A DNA stretch of 64,000 bases from Kitasatospora indigofera (GTDB lineage Bacteria; Actinomycetota; Actinomycetes; Streptomycetales; Streptomycetaceae). Location: assembly GCF_014655955.1 (NCBI RefSeq), contig NZ_BNBO01000011.1:62001-126000 (forward strand). The letters are read 5' to 3'. Below the pieces are notes generated by a model that saw only the letters and a list, made by a program, of their open reading frames with translations, ran no database searches and was not told where the DNA came from. This document shows, in pieces, positions 18,756 through 26,761 of the stretch (within the stretch, counting starts at the first letter, position 1; each line of letters begins with the position of its first letter). The position numbers and the translations under genes are program-made.

Positions 18756-19349
18756 CTACCACCAGTACGCGGGGTAGCGGGCCGTCCGGCCGCTGCGCCC
18801 GGCCAGGACGCCGACCAGCACCAGCAGGACGGTCGCCAGCGCCAGCAGGCCCAGGAACCGCAGGGCGGGCGGCTGGGTCAGCACGACGATCACCGAGGTC
18901 GCGGCCGCCGGGGAGTGCGGCGTCCGGGCCGCCGCCATCGCGCCGATCGCCAGGCCGCCCGCGACGGCGGCCGTCCACAGCGAACCGCCGCCGACCGCGA
19001 GGGCGCCGAACCCGACCAGGGCCGACACCAGCTGTCCGCCGACGACACTGCGCGGCTGGGCGAGCGGCAGCGCCGGCGCGGCCAGCACCAGGGCGGCGCT
19101 GGCGGCCAGCGGCGGGATCAGGACGGGCAGGTGCAGGACCTTCCCGACGGCCACCAGCAGGACCAGTCCGGCCACGCCGCCGGCCGTGGCCACGGCGAGG
19201 AACGCGGCCGGGGGCCGGGCCGGCGCCTTGCTCGCGAACCTGGTCCTCGCCGGGCGGCGCCGGGGCCCGGCGGCTTCGGCGGCCGTGGCGGTGGCCGCGG
19301 CCGTGGTGGGGGCCGGGGCGGTGGCGGCCGTGCTGGGGGCGTTGGACAT
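18756..19349 (-). CDS. HPP-family membrane protein
   Basis: 197 residues. After a cytoplasmic Ala/Thr-rich start with a basic patch (about 1-50), there are four or five transmembrane helices. The motif region LIPPLAASAALV followed by APALPLAQPRSVVGGQLVSA matches the HPP family, whose signature loop lies between the first two helices. Members are small integral membrane proteins; some plant and cyanobacterial ones transport nitrite across membranes, but a bacterial role is mostly untested. ATG at 19349 (AGGGA 5 bases upstream) is preferred over a frame 12 codons longer. It diverges from the CGNR gene across about 150 bases that contain an 11-bp palindrome CATTAGTAATG. Confidence 0.75.
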   Translation of the reverse strand: MSNAPSTAATAPAPTTAAATATAAEAAGPRRRPARTRFASKAPARPPAAFLAVATAGGVAGLVLLVAVGKVLHLPVLIPPLAASAALVLAAPALPLAQPRSVVGGQLVSALVGFGALAVGGGSLWTAAVAGGLAIGAMAAARTPHSPAAATSVIVVLTQPPALRFLGLLALATVLLVLVGVLAGRSGRTARYPAYWW

Positions 19350-19500
19350 GGCGTTCCCTACGTCGGGGGTCCGTGACCGACTCAAGATAATGTATGAACC
19401 GGAGAACTTGCATTAGTAATGGTCGGAGTGCCCGCCCGCCGGGACGGGTGCCCGGCCGCGGTACCCCGGGCGCCCGTGCCGGGCGCGGGATGATGGGGCG

Positions 19501-20154
19501 ATGGACGGCGGTGGCACGGTGGACACGCAGGCGCGGGCGCAGGACCGGGCGACGGCGGACGGGATGCCGCTCACGGGCGAGCCCCTCGCCCTTGAGCTGG
19601 TCAACACCACCTTCGTCCGGGGCGGGGTCCGGGGCGTCCTGGTGGACGCCCTGCGGACGCCGGAGGACCTCGGCGACTGGCTGGCGGCCCGGGCTCCGCT
19701 GTTCAGCGAGCCGCTGCGGGCCGGACTCGCCGGGGCGGCCGTGACCGGGGCCCAGGTGGCACGGTTCCGCGAACTCCGCCAGGCACTGCGGGACCTCGCG
19801 GCGGCGCTGGTCGCGGGCGAACGGCCGGCCGACGCGCCGGTCGCCCTGCTGAACAGCTCGGCCCGGCTGGCCGTCAGCTGGCCGGAGTTCGAGCCCGGGT
19901 CCGGCGGGCCGGCCCGGACGGTGACCCGGTGGTCCGAGCCGGACCCGCTCCTGGCCGCGCTGGGCGAGGTGGCGGTGGCCGGCGTCGGACTCCTCGCCGG
20001 GGAGGCGGCCGGGCAGGTCAGGGCCTGTCCGGCGCCCGGCTGCATCCTCTACTTCGTGAAGAGCCACGGCCGCCGGGAGTGGTGCACGGTCGGCTGCGGC
20101 AACCGGGTCCGGGTGGCCCGGCACAGCCGGCGGCTGAAGGGCGACCCGGCCTGA
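19501..20154 (+). CDS. CGNR zinc-finger protein (putative stress-response regulator)
   Basis: 217 residues. The N-terminal ABATE-like region (about 22-160) starts with GEPLALELVNTTFV. The C-terminal zinc finger (about 170-212) has CPAPGCILYFVKSHGRREWC and then CGNRVRVARH, the motif that names the family. These proteins are predicted nucleic-acid-binding regulators, usually single-copy genes beside stress or transport genes. The ATG at 19501 is the first start after the divergent promoter region; an internal ATG at 19564 (residue 22, MPLTGEPLAL) is also possible because the family often starts there. Confidence 0.8.
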   Translation: MDGGGTVDTQARAQDRATADGMPLTGEPLALELVNTTFVRGGVRGVLVDALRTPEDLGDWLAARAPLFSEPLRAGLAGAAVTGAQVARFRELRQALRDLAAALVAGERPADAPVALLNSSARLAVSWPEFEPGSGGPARTVTRWSEPDPLLAALGEVAVAGVGLLAGEAAGQVRACPAPGCILYFVKSHGRREWCTVGCGNRVRVARHSRRLKGDPA

Positions 20155-20254
20155 GGCCCGTCCGGTGACTCCACCCGGACCGGCCGGTGAGGCCGGGCCC
20201 GGGGGCCCGCTCCGGGCCCGCTCCGGCGCCGGCTCGAAAAAACCTCGCCGCCCG

Positions 20255-20281
20255 TGTCGAGAACCGGGGCCGCCGTTCGAC
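20255..20281 (+). promoter_or_regulatory. ECF42-type promoter upstream of the DGPF gene
   Basis: TGTCGA at 20255-20260, 17-base spacer, CGAC at 20278-20281. This fits the reported ECF42 target consensus (TGTCGA at -35, CGA/TC at -10), which in Streptomyces lies upstream of DGPF-protein operons. It is about 80 bases upstream of the DGPF start, and an ECF42-like sigma gene follows, so autoregulation is likely. Confidence 0.7.
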
Positions 20282-20362
20282 GTCCGGGTAGAGGCCGGAA
20301 CACCCGGGCCGGACGACGCGTCCGGCCGGACCTGGCCCCGACCGGGACGCAGGAGGACAGCC

Positions 20363-20791
20363 ATGCGATTCATGATGCTGGTCAGGTCGGACGCGCAGAC
20401 CGAGCAGGGGGCACCGCCCGCCAAGGAGATCGTCGAGGCGATGGACCGCTACAACGACGAGCTGATCAAGGCGGGCGTGCTGCTCGCCGCCGAGGGGCTG
20501 CACCCGAGCTCCAGGGGCGCGCTCGTCTCGTACTCGGGCGACGGGGCCACCGTGACGGACGGGCCGTTCGCGGAGGCGAAGGAGCTGATCGCCGGGTACT
20601 GGCTGATCCAGGTCTCCTCCAAGGACGAGGCCGTCCAGTGGGCCACCCGGATCCCGTTCGAGGAGGGCGCGGTGGAGCTGCGGCAGGTCTTCGAGGCGGC
20701 GGACTTCCCGCCCGAGGTGGTCTCGCCGGAGATCGTCGCCAAGGAGCAGGCCTTCCGGGACGAGCCGCTGCGCAACACCCCCGGGTCGTAG
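20363..20791 (+). CDS. YCII-related / DGPF-domain protein
   Basis: 142 residues of the YCII/DGPF family, ferredoxin-like fold. It starts MRFMMLVRSDAQTEQG and has the naming motif as VTDGPFAEAKELIAGYWLIQ around residues 71-90. The biochemical role of DGPF proteins is not established, but they are regularly encoded next to ECF42 sigma factors and are their regulatory targets. The ATG at 20363 has AGGAGGA 5 bases upstream, which is a strong site. The sigma gene starts 88 bases downstream in the same direction, so the two probably share a transcript from the promoter at 20255. Confidence 0.9.
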   Translation: MRFMMLVRSDAQTEQGAPPAKEIVEAMDRYNDELIKAGVLLAAEGLHPSSRGALVSYSGDGATVTDGPFAEAKELIAGYWLIQVSSKDEAVQWATRIPFEEGAVELRQVFEAADFPPEVVSPEIVAKEQAFRDEPLRNTPGS

Positions 20792-20879
20792 GCGCGGCCA
20801 CACCGACCGGCCCGCCCCGCGGCGCCGGCCGGGCGGGCGCGTCGGTGTTGGCCCGGCCTGCGGCGAACTGCTCTGATGG

Positions 20880-22298
20880 GTGGCCGTGACGCCTCCCGCG
20901 GACAGCACCGCCGGCCCTGACGACCTCGTCGGCCCTGACGGCCCCGCCGTCCCCGGTGCCCCGCCGGCCGCCCCGGACGGGGCGCGGGAGACCGACGGGG
21001 CGCGGGAGACCGCCGAGGTGCACCGGGCCGTCGAAGCGGTCTGGCGGATCGAGTCGGCCAAGGTCGTCGCCGCCGTCGCCCGGCTGGTGCGGGACGTCGG
21101 GCTGGCCGAGGAGCTGGCGCAGGACGCGCTGGTCGCCGCGCTTGAGCAGTGGCCGCAGTCCGGCGTCCCGCGCAACCCCGGGGCCTGGCTGACGGCCACC
21201 GCCAAGCACCGGGCGGTGGACGCGCTGCGCCGCAAGGAGGTGCTGCGCCGCAAGATCGACGAACTCGGCCACGAACTGGCGGTGGACGGGGACGCCGCCG
21301 GGGCCGTTCCGGACGTCGACGCGGCCCTGGACGACGACATCGGGGACGACCTGCTGCGGCTGGTGTTCACGGCCTGCCACCCCGTGCTGTCCACGGAGGC
21401 GAGGGTGGCGCTCACCCTGCGGCTGCTCGGCGGCCTCAGCACCAAGGAGATCGCGCGGGCCTTCCTCGTCCCCGAGCCGACCGTCGCGCAGCGGATCGTC
21501 CGGGCCAAGCGGACCCTCGCCGAGGCGAAGGTCCCGTTCGAGGTGCCCCGGGGGCCTGAACTGGCCGGCCGGCTCTCGTCCGTGCTGGAGGTGGTCTACC
21601 TGGTCTTCAACGAGGGGTACTCGGCGACGGCCGGCGAGGACTGGATGCGGCCGGCGCTCTGCGAGGAGGCCCTGCGGCTCGGCCGGATCCTCGCCGAGCT
21701 GGCGCCCGCCGAGGCCGAGGTGCACGGGCTGGTCGCCCTGATGGAGATCCAGGCCTCGCGGGCCGGCGCCCGGACCGGTCCCGCCGGGGAGCCGGTGCTG
21801 CTGCTCGACCAGGACCGCGGGCGCTGGGACCACGTGCTGATCCGGCGCGGACTCGCGGCGCTGGAGCGGGCGGAGGCGCTCGGGACGGCGCGCGGCCCGT
21901 ACCGGCTGCAGGCCGAGATCGCGGCCTGCCACGCGAGGGCCCGGACCGCGGAGGAGACGGACTGGGTGCGGATCGCCGCGCTGTACGCCGTGCTGGCCCG
22001 GGTCACGCCGTCGCCGGTGGTGGAGCTGAACCGGGCGGTGGCGGTGGGGATGGCCCTCGGGCCGGCCCGCGGGCTGGCCCTGGTGGACGGGCTCACCTCG
22101 GAGCCCGCCCTCAAGGCGTACCACCTGCTGCCCAGCGTGCGCGGGGACCTGCTGGCCCGGCTGGGCCGGTACCAGGAGGCGGCCGGGGAGTTCCGGCGGG
22201 CGGCCTCGCTCACCGGCAACGAACGGGAGCGGACCCTGCTCCTGGGGCGGGCGGCGGCCTGCGCGGACGCGGCGTCCGGCGGGGCGGGCGGGGTCTGA
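20880..22298 (+). CDS. ECF42-type RNA polymerase sigma factor with C-terminal extension
   Basis: 472 residues. Sigma region 2 is at about 50-115 (VARLVRDVGLAEELAQDALV, then NPGAWLTATAKHRAVDALRR). Region 4 is at about 150-205 (ARVALTLRLLGGLSTKEIAR, then PEPTVAQRIVRAKRTL). A long extension of about 260 residues follows (LEVVYLVFNEGY, then TPR-like helices to the end, with VELNRAVAVGMALGPA). This layout is that of ECF42 sigma factors, where the extension replaces an anti-sigma factor in control and is needed for activity. The GTG at 20880 is tentative: no clear ribosome site is visible and a GTG two codons later is equally possible. It follows its DGPF partner. Confidence 0.88.
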   Translation: MAVTPPADSTAGPDDLVGPDGPAVPGAPPAAPDGARETDGARETAEVHRAVEAVWRIESAKVVAAVARLVRDVGLAEELAQDALVAALEQWPQSGVPRNPGAWLTATAKHRAVDALRRKEVLRRKIDELGHELAVDGDAAGAVPDVDAALDDDIGDDLLRLVFTACHPVLSTEARVALTLRLLGGLSTKEIARAFLVPEPTVAQRIVRAKRTLAEAKVPFEVPRGPELAGRLSSVLEVVYLVFNEGYSATAGEDWMRPALCEEALRLGRILAELAPAEAEVHGLVALMEIQASRAGARTGPAGEPVLLLDQDRGRWDHVLIRRGLAALERAEALGTARGPYRLQAEIAACHARARTAEETDWVRIAALYAVLARVTPSPVVELNRAVAVGMALGPARGLALVDGLTSEPALKAYHLLPSVRGDLLARLGRYQEAAGEFRRAASLTGNERERTLLLGRAAACADAASGGAGGV

Positions 22299-22375
22299 AC
22301 GCGAGGCGGACCGACCGCCGCGTCGGCGGACCGGCCGGGCGGGGCCCGAACGCGGGCCCGGACCGGCCGCCCGCC

Positions 22376-23005
22376 TCAGCGGATCAGCCGGCGCTCCTTG
22401 GCCGCGGCCACCGCGCCGGCCCGGGTGTCCACGCCCAGCTTGTCGTAGATCCGGCCGAGGTGGGTCTTCACGGTGGCCTCGCTGATGAACAGCGCCCGGG
22501 CGATCTCGCGGTTGCCCAGGCCCTGGGCGAGCTGGGCGAGGATGTCCTGCTCGCGGTCGGTCAGCTGCGGCGCGGGCGCGCGCATCTGCGCCATCACCCG
22601 GGAGGCGACCGGCGGCGAGAGGGTGGTGCGGCCCTGGGCGGCGGCGTGCACGGCGGCGAACAGCTCCTCCGGCCGCTCGGCCTTGAGCAGGTAGCCGGTC
22701 GCGCCGGCCCCGATCGCCCGGGTGATGTCGGCGTCCGTGTCGTACGTGGTGAGCACCAGCACGTGCGGTGCGCCGGGGGCGCCGCTGATCCGGCGGGTCG
22801 CCTCCACCCCGTCGATGCCCTCGCCGAGCTGCAGGTCCATCAGGACGACCTGCGGGCGGAGCTTGGCCGCCAGCGCGACCGCCTCCTCGCCGCTGCTGGC
22901 CTCGCCCACCACCTCGATGTCGCCGGCGCTGGCGAGCAGCGCCAGCAGTCCGGCGCGCACCACGGCGTGGTCGTCGCAGACCAGCAGGCGTACGGGCGGA
23001 GTCAT
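22376..23005 (-). CDS. senR: Response regulator, NarL/LuxR family (SenR-like)
   Basis: 209 residues. Receiver domain at about 5-120 with the acidic pair DD at 11-12, phospho-acceptor D57 (VVLMDLQL), Thr in LVLTTYD and Lys in YLLKAE. The DNA-binding domain at about 145-209 has LTDREQDILAQLAQGLGNRE and FISEATVKTHLGRIYDKLGV. The gene lies just downstream of a histidine kinase gene that diverges from a heme-binding protein gene. That trio matches the HbpS-SenS-SenR system of Streptomyces reticuli, where SenR controls hbpS and the furS-cpeB catalase-peroxidase genes under redox stress. The symbol is assigned from this context. cpeB is not in the window. Confidence 0.8.
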   Translation of the reverse strand: MTPPVRLLVCDDHAVVRAGLLALLASAGDIEVVGEASSGEEAVALAAKLRPQVVLMDLQLGEGIDGVEATRRISGAPGAPHVLVLTTYDTDADITRAIGAGATGYLLKAERPEELFAAVHAAAQGRTTLSPPVASRVMAQMRAPAPQLTDREQDILAQLAQGLGNREIARALFISEATVKTHLGRIYDKLGVDTRAGAVAAAKERRLIR

Positions 23006-23102
23006 GCGGCCTCCAGGGTGGTCGGGCGTCCGGGGTGGCCGGGCGGCCGGGGGATGCGCCGTCCGGGGTCGTGCGGTGCCCGGGGGCGTCCGGCCGCCGG
23101 GG

Positions 23103-24470
23103 TCATGCGGCGTCGAGCGGGATCGCGGCGGAGACCACGGTGCCCTCGCCGGGGGAGCTCTCCACGGTCAGCGTGCCACCGAAGCGGCGGAGCCGGGCGC
23201 GCATCGCGGGGAGCCCGTGGCCGCGCCCGGCCGGGCGGTCCGGGCCGTCCGGTCCGGCGCCCGCGGGGGGCGGGGCGAAGCCCAGGCCGTTGTCGGCGAT
23301 GTCGAGCACCACCTGGTGGCCCAGGTAGGAGAGGGTCAGCGCGGCGGCCGTGGCGTCCGCGTGCTCCCGGACGTTCGCCAGCGCCCCCTGCGCGATCCGC
23401 AGCAGCGCGGACTGGGCGGCGGCCGGCAGCGGCGCCGGCACGCCGTCCAGCAGGAACCGGACCGGCAGGCCGCTCTCCCCGGACTCGCGCTCGGCGAGGG
23501 CCCTCAGCGCCTGGTCGAGGGTGCGTCCGTCGGCGAGTTCGGCCGGGGCGAGGTCGTGCACGAACCGGCGGGCCTCGGCGAGGTTGCGGGCGGCCACCGA
23601 TCCCGCGGTGCGGACGTGGCCGCGGGCGGTCGCGGGGTCGCTCTCCCAGGTGCGGTCGGCGGCCTGGAGCAGCATCTGCTGGCTGGACAGGCCCTGGGCG
23701 AGGGTGTCGTGGATCTCCATGGCGAGCCGCTCGCGCTCGGCCAGCGTGCCCTCCCGGCGCTCGGTGGCGGCGAGTTCGCGCCGGGTGCGGACCAGGTCGT
23801 CGATCAGGGCCCGCTGCCGGGCGGCCTGTCGCTCCATGTACAGGAAGACGGCGGTGGCCAGGGCGGCCACCGCGGGCGGGACCAGCAGCTGGATCGGGTC
23901 CAGGGTGTGGGCGAGCCGCGCCTGGGCGACCATCACCAGCGCCGTGAGCGCCGCCACCAGGGGGATCGCGGTCCGGGCCGGGAGGGCGCGCAGGGCGGTG
24001 TAGACCAGCGGGACGGCGCACCAGGCGAAGCTGGGCGCCAGCAGGACCAGCACCACCCAGAGGGCCACCACGGCGGTGAGCGGGAGCAGCCGGCGGCGTG
24101 CGGCGGGCCGGCCGGCGCCCGGGCCGGTGTGCGCGCCGGTGTCCGGGCCCGCGCCGGACCCTGTACCGGCGTTCGCGCCCGGACCGGACGTCGTACCGCC
24201 GTTCGGGTCGGAATCCGTACCGGCGCCCGGGGGCCGGGGCGTGCCCCGGCGGGCGCCGGCCGGCCGGGTGCGGAGCAGCCAGGAACCGGCCGGCTGCGCG
24301 ACGGCGAGGGCGGCGCTCAGCCCGAGCACCCAGGGCACCCGCGGATTGCCCGGGTGGTGGCTCAGGTAGCGGACCAGCGAGGCGGCGAGCAGCAGCAGGA
24401 AGGCCGAGTCCAGCACGGCCGCGAGCCAGCCCGCGTCCGGGTCGGTGCCGGGACGGCGGGAATGCTGCAC
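23103..24470 (-). CDS. senS: Sensor histidine kinase (SenS-like)
   Basis: 455 residues. The N-terminal half has about five hydrophobic helices (for example AVLDSAFLLLLAASLVRYL and LTAVVALWVVLVLLAPSFAW) with a long Gly/Pro/Thr-rich cytoplasmic or external loop between helices 2 and 3. The kinase core has the H-box RLAMEIHDTLAQGLSSQQML (HisKA_3 type) and the ATPase domain DIADNGLGF ... GHGLPAMRARLRRFGGTL. The GTG at 24470 is chosen because AAGGAG lies 6 bases upstream. senR follows after 97 bases. In the S. reticuli system the kinase is activated by extracellular HbpS, encoded here divergently. The long low-complexity loop differs from what I would expect of the family. Confidence 0.8.
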   Translation of the reverse strand: MQHSRRPGTDPDAGWLAAVLDSAFLLLLAASLVRYLSHHPGNPRVPWVLGLSAALAVAQPAGSWLLRTRPAGARRGTPRPPGAGTDSDPNGGTTSGPGANAGTGSGAGPDTGAHTGPGAGRPAARRRLLPLTAVVALWVVLVLLAPSFAWCAVPLVYTALRALPARTAIPLVAALTALVMVAQARLAHTLDPIQLLVPPAVAALATAVFLYMERQAARQRALIDDLVRTRRELAATERREGTLAERERLAMEIHDTLAQGLSSQQMLLQAADRTWESDPATARGHVRTAGSVAARNLAEARRFVHDLAPAELADGRTLDQALRALAERESGESGLPVRFLLDGVPAPLPAAAQSALLRIAQGALANVREHADATAAALTLSYLGHQVVLDIADNGLGFAPPPAGAGPDGPDRPAGRGHGLPAMRARLRRFGGTLTVESSPGEGTVVSAAIPLDAA

Positions 24471-24836
24471 CGGAGGCTCCTTCTGCTGCGGGGCGGGCCC
24501 GTGCTGCCCGGGGAGGGCGGGCCCGCAGGGGGTGGACGCGCAGGCGGCGGACGCGCCGCCCGGCCGGTGACCCGGCGGCGGACCGGCGGACCCGGTGACC
24601 GCGGCCCGGGCCGTGCCTCCGGCCGTGGCTCCGGACACCGCCCCGACCTGCGCCGACACCACGATCCTGGCCCGCCCGGCCCACGCGCGCATCAGCCGAT
24701 CGGTTGACCCCGCCGTCCACCATCATGCGTCGCCGGGCGGGCCGGAACGCCGACCCGGCGCGGCCGGATCCGGCCCGAGGATCGAAGCAGAGCGGGAGCC
24801 GCGCGGCTCCGGCCCGATCCGACGAGGAGCTGGACC
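24471..24836. other. senS-hbpS divergent promoter region
   Basis: 366 bases holding both promoters. A perfect 16-bp palindrome GGAGCCGCGCGGCTCC lies at 24795-24810, 26 bases before the hbpS start, and could be an RNA hairpin in the leader or a protein site. The hbpS ribosome site GAGGAG is at 24824-24829. I cannot pick out a single convincing -10/-35 pair by eye. Confidence 0.5.
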
Positions 24837-25397
24837 ATGAAGAAGATCAGCATGCGCACCCGGGTACTGACCGGTGCCGTCGCGGCGGCCGCCCTCGGCG
24901 CCGGCACGCTCGGCGCCGTCTCCGCCAGCGCGGACACCGCGCAGACCCCGGCCGTGCAGGCTGCGGTGAAGGCCGACCCCCAGAACAAGAACCTGACCGA
25001 GACCACCGAGCTGACCGTCGAGGCCGCCACCAAGGCCGCGCAGGCCACCCTGGACGCGGCCGCCAAGGCCGGCCAGCACGTCTCGGTCGCGGTCGTCGAC
25101 CGGGACGGCATCACCCGGGTGCTGCTCAAGGGCGACGGCGCGGGCCCGCAGTCCCCGGTCTCGGCCGAGCGCAAGGCGTTCACCGCCGTCTCCTGGAACG
25201 CCCCGACCTCCGAGCTGGCGAAGCGCCTGGCCCAGGCCCCCAACCTGAAGGACATTCCCGGCACGCTGTTCCTCGCCGGTGGCGCGCCCGTGCAGGCCAA
25301 GGGCGCCCCGATCGCGGCGATCGGCGTGGCCGGCGCCCCCAGCGGCGACCTGGACGAGCAGTTCGCGCAGGCCGGTGTGGCGGCGCTCGGCAAGTGA
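24837..25397 (+). CDS. hbpS: Secreted heme-degrading/heme-binding protein HbpS (GlcG family)
   Basis: 186 residues. A signal peptide (about 1-33, ending VSASADT) is followed by a GlcG/HbpS domain: ELTVEAATKAAQATLDAAAK, then VSVAVVDRDGITRVLLKGDG, then SAERKAFTAVSWNAPTSELA and GAPIAAIGVAGAPSGDLDEQ. In Streptomyces this octameric protein binds heme and iron outside the cell and modulates the sensor kinase SenS. Its position divergent from a kinase-regulator pair supports the same job here. The ATG at 24837 is 7 bases after GAGGAG. No twin-arginine motif is seen, so a Sec route is as likely as Tat. A strong hairpin follows the stop. Confidence 0.85.
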   Translation: MKKISMRTRVLTGAVAAAALGAGTLGAVSASADTAQTPAVQAAVKADPQNKNLTETTELTVEAATKAAQATLDAAAKAGQHVSVAVVDRDGITRVLLKGDGAGPQSPVSAERKAFTAVSWNAPTSELAKRLAQAPNLKDIPGTLFLAGGAPVQAKGAPIAAIGVAGAPSGDLDEQFAQAGVAALGK

Positions 25398-25415
25398 CCG
25401 GACCCCGCCGCCGGC

Positions 25416-25443
25416 GGGCCGGGGTGCCGGCACACCCCGGCCC
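25416..25443 (+). terminator. Terminator after hbpS
   Basis: A perfect 11-bp inverted repeat (GGGCCGGGGTG at 25416-25426, complement at 25433-25443) with a 6-base loop, about 20 bases after the stop. Confidence 0.75.
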
Positions 25444-25591
25444 GGGCGGCCGGCCCGTCCGGACGCGGACGCGGGTGCCGAGGCCCTGCCGACCGCCGGA
25501 CGCGGCCGCGCGGCGGACGGACGACGGCCGGGCACACCCGATCCGGTCCGCCGGGCGGCGCGCCGCGGGATGATCCAGCAGGATGGGCGGC

Positions 25592-26017
25592 ATGGCCCAG
25601 ATGACCGAACCCGAGTGGCGCGCCTTCCTCGCAGCGGGCACCCGTACCGCGAAGCTCGCCAGCACCCGCGCCGACGGGCGCCCGCACGTCGCCCCGGTGT
25701 GGTTCCTGCTGGACGGGGACGACATCGTCCTCAACACCGGCAGCACCACGGTGAAGGGCCGCACCCTGGCCCGCGACGGCCGGGTGATGCTCTGCGTGGA
25801 CGACGACCGGCCGCCGTTCTCCTTCGTGCTGGTGCAGGGCACGGCGACGTTGAGCGAGGACCTTCCGGAGGTCCGTGCCTGGGCCACCCGGATCGCCGCC
25901 CGCTACATGGGTGAGGACCTCGCCGAGCAGTACGGCGAACGCAACGGTGTGCCCGGCGAGCTGCTGGTGCGGGTGCGGATCGAGAAGGTGACGGCCGAGT
26001 CGGGCATCGCCCACTGA
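25592..26017 (+). CDS. PPOX-class F420-dependent oxidoreductase
   Basis: 141 residues with the split-barrel flavin/F420-binding fold. The typical start MTEPEWRAFLAAGTRTAKLA is followed by DGRPHVAPVWFLLDGDDIVL and the phosphate-binding part STTVKGRTLARDGRVMLCVD. Family members in actinomycetes use the deazaflavin F420 to reduce small substrates, including bilins and xenobiotics. The start is tentative: ATG at 25592 has AGG 9 bases upstream, while an in-frame ATG at 25583 overlaps that site and another lies at 25601. It stands alone between hbpS and a YunG-like gene. Confidence 0.82.
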   Translation: MAQMTEPEWRAFLAAGTRTAKLASTRADGRPHVAPVWFLLDGDDIVLNTGSTTVKGRTLARDGRVMLCVDDDRPPFSFVLVQGTATLSEDLPEVRAWATRIAARYMGEDLAEQYGERNGVPGELLVRVRIEKVTAESGIAH

Positions 26018-26180
26018 CCGCCGGCCCTCCCGCCGGCCCGGGCCGGCGGTGCCTCCGGCGTCGCCCGGGGCCGTCCGCCCGTCCGGTCCGGGCCCGTCCG
26101 GCGGCCGTCGGCGTGACCTCGCGCCGCCGCCGGCCGGTGGCGGCCGCCGATTGTCGGTGCCGCGTGGCAGGCTTCCGGGC

Positions 26181-26612
26181 ATGACGCCGTGGACCCTCAT
26201 CGACATCGAACGCGCGATCCGCTCCTCCTGGGGCGTCGACACCTGTGCGCCCGAGGACCTGGGCCGGTGGCATCCGGGCAATCCCGCGCGCGGGCAGTGC
26301 GGTGTGGTCGCGATGGTGCTGAACGACCTGCTCGGCGGCGAACTGATGATGGGCGAGGTGCACGTCGACGGCGTACGGACCGACCTGCACTGGTGGAACC
26401 GCTTCGCCGGCGGGGTGGAGATCGACCTCACCCGGGAGCAGTTCGACGCCTGCGAGCAGGTCGGCCCGGGCCGGCCGGTCGCCCGGCCGGAGCGGCCGGG
26501 CCGGCTGCAGGGCGAGTACGAGTTGCTGCGCGGGCGGGTGCTCGCCGCGCTGGCCGCCGGTGCCAGGGCCCGGGAGCACGGCAGGTCGCCCGTCGCCGCC
26601 GCGGCCCGCTGA
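26181..26612 (+). CDS. YunG-family protein
   Basis: 143 residues resembling the Bacillus YunG family, of unknown function. Conserved-looking features are AIRSSWGVDTCAPED, WHPGNPARGQCGVVAMVLND (a Cys after Gln-Gly, like a catalytic QC pair), GGELMMGEV, and DLHWWNRFAGGVEIDLTREQ. The order Cys...His...(Asp/Asn) looks like a papain- or transglutaminase-like fold, but this is inference. The ATG at 26181 gives the family-like start MTPWTLIDIERAIRSSWG. It is followed within 150 bases by the dehydrogenase gene in the same direction. Confidence 0.7.
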   Translation: MTPWTLIDIERAIRSSWGVDTCAPEDLGRWHPGNPARGQCGVVAMVLNDLLGGELMMGEVHVDGVRTDLHWWNRFAGGVEIDLTREQFDACEQVGPGRPVARPERPGRLQGEYELLRGRVLAALAAGARAREHGRSPVAAAAR

Positions 26613-26761
26613 CCCGGCCGCCGCGAGCCGCCGGCCCGCCGGTGCCGCACCCGGCGTGCCCCGCCGGTGGCCCGGTCGCGTGCTGATCCACCCCGCCCGG
26701 CCGCCGAGGCCCTAGGGTCGGAGCGTCGTAGGGCGCCGCAACGCGAAACAGGGAGTCAGCC

